Source: Nocardia sp. NBC_00403 (GTDB lineage Bacteria; Actinomycetota; Actinomycetes; Mycobacteriales; Mycobacteriaceae). Taken from it: 64,000 bases of DNA. The stretch spans positions 434,001 to 498,000 of the forward strand of contig NZ_CP107939.1 of NCBI RefSeq assembly GCF_036046055.1, in the 5' to 3' direction. The position numbers and the translations under genes were made by a program. The notes beneath the pieces are model-generated. The model had not been told where the DNA came from. It did not search any database and was given only the letters and a program-made list of their open reading frames with translations. Below, in pieces: positions 60,347 through 64,000 of the stretch (positions are counted from its first letter, which is position 1; every line of letters begins with the position of its first letter).

Positions 60347-61513
60347 ATGGTGATCGACGGGCTGGTTGCGGACGGATACGAAGCGGTGCGGGCGGCATTC
60401 GCCGCGAACTTCGCCGACCGGGGTGATGTGGGCGCCGCGGTATGCGTGTATCGGGACGGACGGCCGGTGGTCGACCTGTGGGGCGGATCTGCCGATCCCG
60501 AGACCGATCGCACCTGGGATCGGGATACCATCCAGCTGGTCTATTCGGCGACCAAAGGCGTCACCGCGACCGCCGCGCACCTGCTCGCGCAGCGTGGCCA
60601 CCTCGACCTCGACGCGCCGGTGGCGCAGTACTGGCCGGAGTTCGCGGCCGCGGGCAAGGGCGAGATTCCGGTGCGCTGGTTGCTGAGCCACCAGGCCGGG
60701 CTCGCCGCGGTGGACAAGCCGGTACTGCTGGCGGACGCGCTGGCCTGGCAGCCGATGGTGGAAGCGCTTGCCGCACAGGCGCCGAACTGGGTTCCGGGCA
60801 CCGCGCACGGGTATCACGGCCGCACCTTCGGCTGGCTGGTCGGCGAGGTGATCCGGCGGGTCAGTGGCCGCAGCGTCGGGCAGTTCGTGGCCGAGGAGAT
60901 CGCCGGGCCGCTCGGGATCGACTTCTACATCGGGTTGCCCGAGGCCGAACGCCACCGGGTCAGCCGCTTGGTGTTCGCGCCCGCCGTCGATCTGGCAACC
61001 GTCCCGATGGATGCGATTCCGGCCGAACTGCACGATATGGTTGCGGCCCTTCGAGATCCGGAGTCACTGGCCACCCGTGCGTTCCAGGTCACCGACCCGG
61101 CCGACATCGACTTCAACTCCCCCGCCGTACATGCCGCGGAGATCCCGTCGAGCAATGGCATCGGTAGCGCACGCGGGCTGGCGCGGCTGTACGCCTCGCT
61201 CATCGGAGAGGTCGACGGCATCCGACTGCTCACCCCGGAAACGGTCGCCGACGCCACCCGGGTGCAGGCCGATGGCATCGACCGCGTGGTCATGCTGCCC
61301 GATCGCTACGGCACTGGCTACATGCTTCCCGCCGAGGGCTTTCCACTCGGCGGCGCCGCCTCCTTCGGCCATCCCGGTCGCGGCGGTTCGCTGGCCTATG
61401 CCGACCCGTCGCGTGGCATCGCGTTCGCGTACGTCACCAACTACATCATCGAAGGTGCGGTGGATCTGCGGGCCCGCAGCCTGGTCGAGGCGCTGGATCA
61501 GGCCCGCGCCTAA
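60347..61513 (+). CDS. Beta-lactamase-fold esterase (family VIII / class C-like)
   Basis: A 388-residue serine hydrolase. SxxK motif SATK with Ser67 and Lys70, a YHG motif near 160 in place of YxN, and HPGRGGS near the C-terminus as the third motif. Members of this family in mycobacteria (LipD/LipE-like) act as esterases on lipids. No signal peptide is visible, so it is likely cytoplasmic. I use ATG 60347, which gives the family N-terminus VIDGLVADGYEAVR; ATG 60335 is also in frame, and neither has a clear RBS. Its stop overlaps the convergent VOC gene by four bases. Confidence 0.87.
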   Translation: MVIDGLVADGYEAVRAAFAANFADRGDVGAAVCVYRDGRPVVDLWGGSADPETDRTWDRDTIQLVYSATKGVTATAAHLLAQRGHLDLDAPVAQYWPEFAAAGKGEIPVRWLLSHQAGLAAVDKPVLLADALAWQPMVEALAAQAPNWVPGTAHGYHGRTFGWLVGEVIRRVSGRSVGQFVAEEIAGPLGIDFYIGLPEAERHRVSRLVFAPAVDLATVPMDAIPAELHDMVAALRDPESLATRAFQVTDPADIDFNSPAVHAAEIPSSNGIGSARGLARLYASLIGEVDGIRLLTPETVADATRVQADGIDRVVMLPDRYGTGYMLPAEGFPLGGAASFGHPGRGGSLAYADPSRGIAFAYVTNYIIEGAVDLRARSLVEALDQARA

Positions 61514-61917
61514 TGGCGGGTGGAGATCTGCTGGACGGCCCAGCCGTTGCCGTCGGGGTCGGTGAAGAAGAGGAAACCGACGTTGTCCAGGGGATCGGGC
61601 ATTTGGGTCGGGCTCTGGCCGAGGACTTGGATATCACTGACCTCGACGCCGCGTTCGAGCAACTCGGCGTGGGCTTTTCGGATGTCGGGGACAACCAGCT
61701 GTAAACCCTGCAGCGAGCCGGGTTCCATCTTGGGGACCGCGCCCTCGCCGATGACGATGGAGCAGCCGGAGCCCGGTGGGGTCAGCTGCACCAACCGGAC
61801 GCCCTCGCCGATTTCGGTGTCGTGGTCGACCGCGAAACCCAGCTGCTTCGAGTAGAAGTCCTTGGCCCGGTCGATGTCCGACACCGGCACGATCACGACC
61901 TCGAGTGTCCAGTTCAT
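61510..61917 (-). CDS. Glyoxalase/VOC-superfamily protein
   Basis: A 135-residue VOC protein with the usual two beta-alpha-beta3 units: VSDIDRAKDFYSKQLGF, GVRLVQLTPPGSGCSIVIGEG, and DPDGNGWAVQQ at the end. Metal ligands are not certain. Substrate unknown. ATG 61917 follows AAAGGA; the upstream open frame to 62022 is not used. It lies downstream of a TetR gene on the same strand (86-bp gap), so it may belong to the TetR/epoxide-hydrolase locus. Confidence 0.87.
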   Translation of the reverse strand: MNWTLEVVIVPVSDIDRAKDFYSKQLGFAVDHDTEIGEGVRLVQLTPPGSGCSIVIGEGAVPKMEPGSLQGLQLVVPDIRKAHAELLERGVEVSDIQVLGQSPTQMPDPLDNVGFLFFTDPDGNGWAVQQISTRH

Positions 61918-62003
61918 AGCGAGTCCTTTCGCTGCTGCGGACAGGGATATTCCTAGCAGTGCAGACGCTCGGTCGGCGGCGAAATCATCGGTCGGGCCGT
62001 CGG

Positions 62004-62651
62004 TCACGGGCGCCGCTGCCAACGCCAGGCGAATTCACCGGCCTCCGGCGGCGGACCCGGCAGTTCACCCTCGACCGTCAGGCCCGCGATGAGCAGCGCG
62101 AGCACGCGACGCCGCAGCTCGGCGGTGCGTTTCTCGTCGGGCATCGAAATGGCGGCACAGGCTTCCAGGACGAGACCGAGATCCAGGCTGGTGACGTCGG
62201 GACGCAATCGCCCGGAGGCGTGGGCGCGGCGCACCAACTCCTCGGCCACCTCACCCGCGTGCACGACGTCGGGCAACATCGATTCGTCCGGCGTGAAGGT
62301 GCCTGCCAGATGCACCGTCAGCGAGTGCACGTCGGCATCGACCACCCGCTCCAGGAATCCGACGAAGCCGTGCCAGCCGTCGGATTCCTCCAGCGCGGCA
62401 TCGGCTTCCACGTTGTAGCGGCGCAGGCCCTGGTGGCACAGGGTGCGCAAGAGGTCTTCCTTGCTCGGATAGCGGCGATAGAGCGCGCTGATCCCGACTC
62501 CGGCACGTTCGGCGACGGCGGCGATCGGGGCGTTGGGGTCGGCGAGGAAAACCGCCCGCGCGGCCTCCATGATCAGCCCGTCGTTGCGGGCGGCCTGCGC
62601 CTTGCGGCCGGGCAGGGCCTTCGGAGCTGGGGTCTCGAATGTTTTCGGCAT
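62004..62651 (-). CDS. TetR-family regulator of the epoxide hydrolase
   Basis: A 215-residue repressor with HTH at about 27-70 (AAVAERAGVGISALYRRYPSKEDLL in part) after a Lys/Ala/Pro-rich arm. The C-terminal domain belongs to the SbtR-like group (LTVEGELPGPPPEAGEFAW tail). ATG 62651 begins the family arm. It diverges from the epoxide hydrolase; the 86-bp gap is filled by a large nested palindrome, so it surely controls both genes. Confidence 0.9.
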   Translation of the reverse strand: MPKTFETPAPKALPGRKAQAARNDGLIMEAARAVFLADPNAPIAAVAERAGVGISALYRRYPSKEDLLRTLCHQGLRRYNVEADAALEESDGWHGFVGFLERVVDADVHSLTVHLAGTFTPDESMLPDVVHAGEVAEELVRRAHASGRLRPDVTSLDLGLVLEACAAISMPDEKRTAELRRRVLALLIAGLTVEGELPGPPPEAGEFAWRWQRRP

Positions 62652-62668
62652 GATTTCAGCGTAACACT

Positions 62669-62724
62669 TGAAACGGAATGATCCGTTCTGTTATGGTTCA
62701 AACAGAACAAAGCATTCCGTTTCA
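62669..62724. promoter_or_regulatory. Nested palindromic operator of the epoxide hydrolase locus
   Basis: TGAAACGGAATG (62669-62680) pairs perfectly with CATTCCGTTTCA (62713-62724). Inside, GTTCTGTT (62685-62692) pairs with AACAGAAC (62701-62708). A smaller palindrome AACGGA-ATGA-TCCGTT sits at 62672-62687. Spanning 56 of the 86 bp between the two starts, it can hold two TetR dimers side by side. Confidence 0.8.
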
Positions 62725-62737
62725 GAAGGAGAACGCC

Positions 62738-63874
62738 ATGAACGCCATCCATCCCTTCACCATCGACATCCCGCAGTCCCAGCTCGACGACCTGGCCAAC
62801 CGGCTGCAGCGGACCATCTGGCCGAACGAGCTCAGCGGCGTCGCCGACTCCTACGGCGTTCCGAACGAGCGGGTGCGCGCCCTCGCCGAATACTGGCTCG
62901 ACCGTTTCGACTGGCGGGCGCTGGAGGCCAGGCTGAACTCCTACCCGCAGTTCGTCACCGAGATCGACGGCGAGGACATCCACTTCCTGCACATCAAGTC
63001 CTCCCGGGCCGACGCACTCCCGGTGATCCTCAGCCACGGCTGGCCGGGCTCGATCCTGGAATACCTCGACGTCATCGCCCCGCTCACCGAGCCGGAGTCC
63101 GCCGATGCCCCGGCCTTCCACCTGGTCATCCCCTCGCTGCCGGGATTCGGATTCTCCGGTCCCACCCGCAGCACCGGCTGGGGTCGCGACCGCACCGCCA
63201 AGGCATGGGTGGAGCTGATGAGCAGGCTCGGCTACCAGCGCTACGGCGCGATCGGCAACGACGGCGGCTCGATGATCTCGCCCGAGATCGGCCGCATCGA
63301 TCCGGAGCGCGTCGTCGGTGTCCATGTCACGCAGCTCTTTTCGTTCCCGTCCGGCGACCCGGCGGAATTCGAGGGCCTGTCCGAGGACGACATGGCCGCG
63401 CTGGCGCAGCTGCAGTGGTTCCACGACAACAAGATGTCCTTCAACACCCTGCACAGCCAGCAGCCGCAGACCCTGGCCTTCGCGCTGAGCGATTCGCCGG
63501 TGGGCCTGCTCGGCTGGAATGCGCAGCTGTTCGGTGAGAGCCTCGACGACGACTTCGTGATCGGCAATGTGGCCATCTACTGGCTGACCGGCACCGCGGG
63601 CTCGTCGATTCGCTTCTACTACGAGGATGCGCACGTCGCGCAGCAGCCGGCCGCGCCGACCGAGACGCCGACCGGGCTCGCGATGTTCAAGGGTGACTTC
63701 CAGTCGATCCGCCGCTTCGCCGAGCGCGATCACCGCAATATCGTCAGCTGGAACTCCTATGACGTCGGATCCGTGCAGGGCGGCGCCAACGACGCGGCCG
63801 GGCACTATGCCGCACACGAGGCGCCCGAAGTGTTGGTCGCCGATATCCGCAGCTTCTTCGCCCAGCTCAGCTGA
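62738..63874 (+). CDS. Epoxide hydrolase (alpha/beta fold, EHN type)
   Basis: A 378-residue epoxide hydrolase with the N-terminal EHN region (IDIPQSQLDDLANRLQRTIW). The alpha/beta core has the oxyanion-hole HGWPGS, nucleophile Asp175 in GNDGGS, and catalytic His356 in GHYAAHE. It opens epoxides by way of an alkyl-enzyme ester. ATG 62738 follows AGAAGGAGA. The divergent TetR and strong operator suggest induction by its substrate, perhaps a xenobiotic or lipid epoxide. Confidence 0.92.
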   Translation: MNAIHPFTIDIPQSQLDDLANRLQRTIWPNELSGVADSYGVPNERVRALAEYWLDRFDWRALEARLNSYPQFVTEIDGEDIHFLHIKSSRADALPVILSHGWPGSILEYLDVIAPLTEPESADAPAFHLVIPSLPGFGFSGPTRSTGWGRDRTAKAWVELMSRLGYQRYGAIGNDGGSMISPEIGRIDPERVVGVHVTQLFSFPSGDPAEFEGLSEDDMAALAQLQWFHDNKMSFNTLHSQQPQTLAFALSDSPVGLLGWNAQLFGESLDDDFVIGNVAIYWLTGTAGSSIRFYYEDAHVAQQPAAPTETPTGLAMFKGDFQSIRRFAERDHRNIVSWNSYDVGSVQGGANDAAGHYAAHEAPEVLVADIRSFFAQLS

Positions 63875-63891
63875 GCATTCTTCGCCACTCG

Positions 63892-63926
63892 ACGGCCCGT
63901 GCCCGGCGTTCCGGAGCACGGGCCGT
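63892..63926 (+). terminator. Hairpin terminator after the epoxide hydrolase gene
   Basis: ACGGCCCGTGC (63892-63902) pairs perfectly with GCACGGGCCGT (63916-63926), loop of 13 bases, 18 bp after the stop. No U-tract. Confidence 0.65.
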
Positions 63927-64000
63927 GGTGCGTTCCCCAGGCCCGAGACACTCTCTTATGTCAGCGAGACGCGCGGCCATGGTTCACCGGACTCGACGCT

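Overview
The window is high-GC actinobacterial chromosome, most likely Nocardia or a close mycolic-acid relative. GTG and TTG starts and leaderless promoters are common. The gene order matches a block I recall from Mycobacterium tuberculosis (thiC, xthA, GNAT, def, DUF3263, LytR_C, sodC, YbdK-like ligase, AAA ATPase, pssA, psd; about Rv0423c to Rv0437c). Here that backbone is spread over about 40 kb and interrupted by accessory genes. No tRNA, rRNA or CRISPR array was seen.

Layout. 1-10.4 kb: end of a SUFU-like gene, nadE, a self-regulated HTH/Clp-N protein, an FAD oxidoreductase beside an ECF41-type sigma factor, pssA-psd, a GlsB protein, a KAS III enzyme and two small unrelated genes. 10.6-14.4 kb: a compact operon of a response-regulator/thioredoxin-reductase fusion, a cyclic-nucleotide-binding histidine kinase and a UBP-type zinc finger, which looks like a redox-sensing unit. 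14.6-19.9 kb: two exported proteins, a two-domain AAA ATPase and an orphan membrane protein. 20-26 kb: a complete Mrp antiporter operon with fused A/B subunits. 26-33 kb: PAP2, YbdK-like ligase, sodC, LytR_C and DUF3263 on one strand; def, GNAT and xthA on the other. 33-42.5 kb: a YefM-YoeB module, an acyl-CoA dehydrogenase/TetR pair, homogentisate catabolism (hmgA-fahA), and a TetR/secreted lipase pair.

42.5-53.4 kb is the most unusual part. A low-GC orphan gene encodes a lethal-factor-like metallopeptidase (HExxH plus downstream Glu). It is followed by a TPP riboswitch and thiC. Next comes an insert of about 4.9 kb flanked by direct repeats of the epimerase/MFS junction. The insert carries a glutamine-amidotransferase-like protein, an Fe(II)/2-oxoglutarate dioxygenase and an 888-residue protein that fuses a SAM methyltransferase to a complete carnitine O-acyltransferase, a family seldom seen in bacteria. 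The right repeat is a copy of the epimerase with a 707-bp internal deletion, preceded by a broken Nudix gene. The arrangement fits single-crossover integration of a circular molecule. The three genes suggest a pathway that hydroxylates, methylates and O-acylates a small zwitterion resembling carnitine.

53.5-64 kb: paired TetR/target units with clear palindromic operators (MFS, DUF1772, KasA-like synthase, epoxide hydrolase), an MBL hydrolase facing a cupin regulator, a thioesterase, a beta-lactamase-fold esterase, and gene remnants including a decayed ECF sigma factor.
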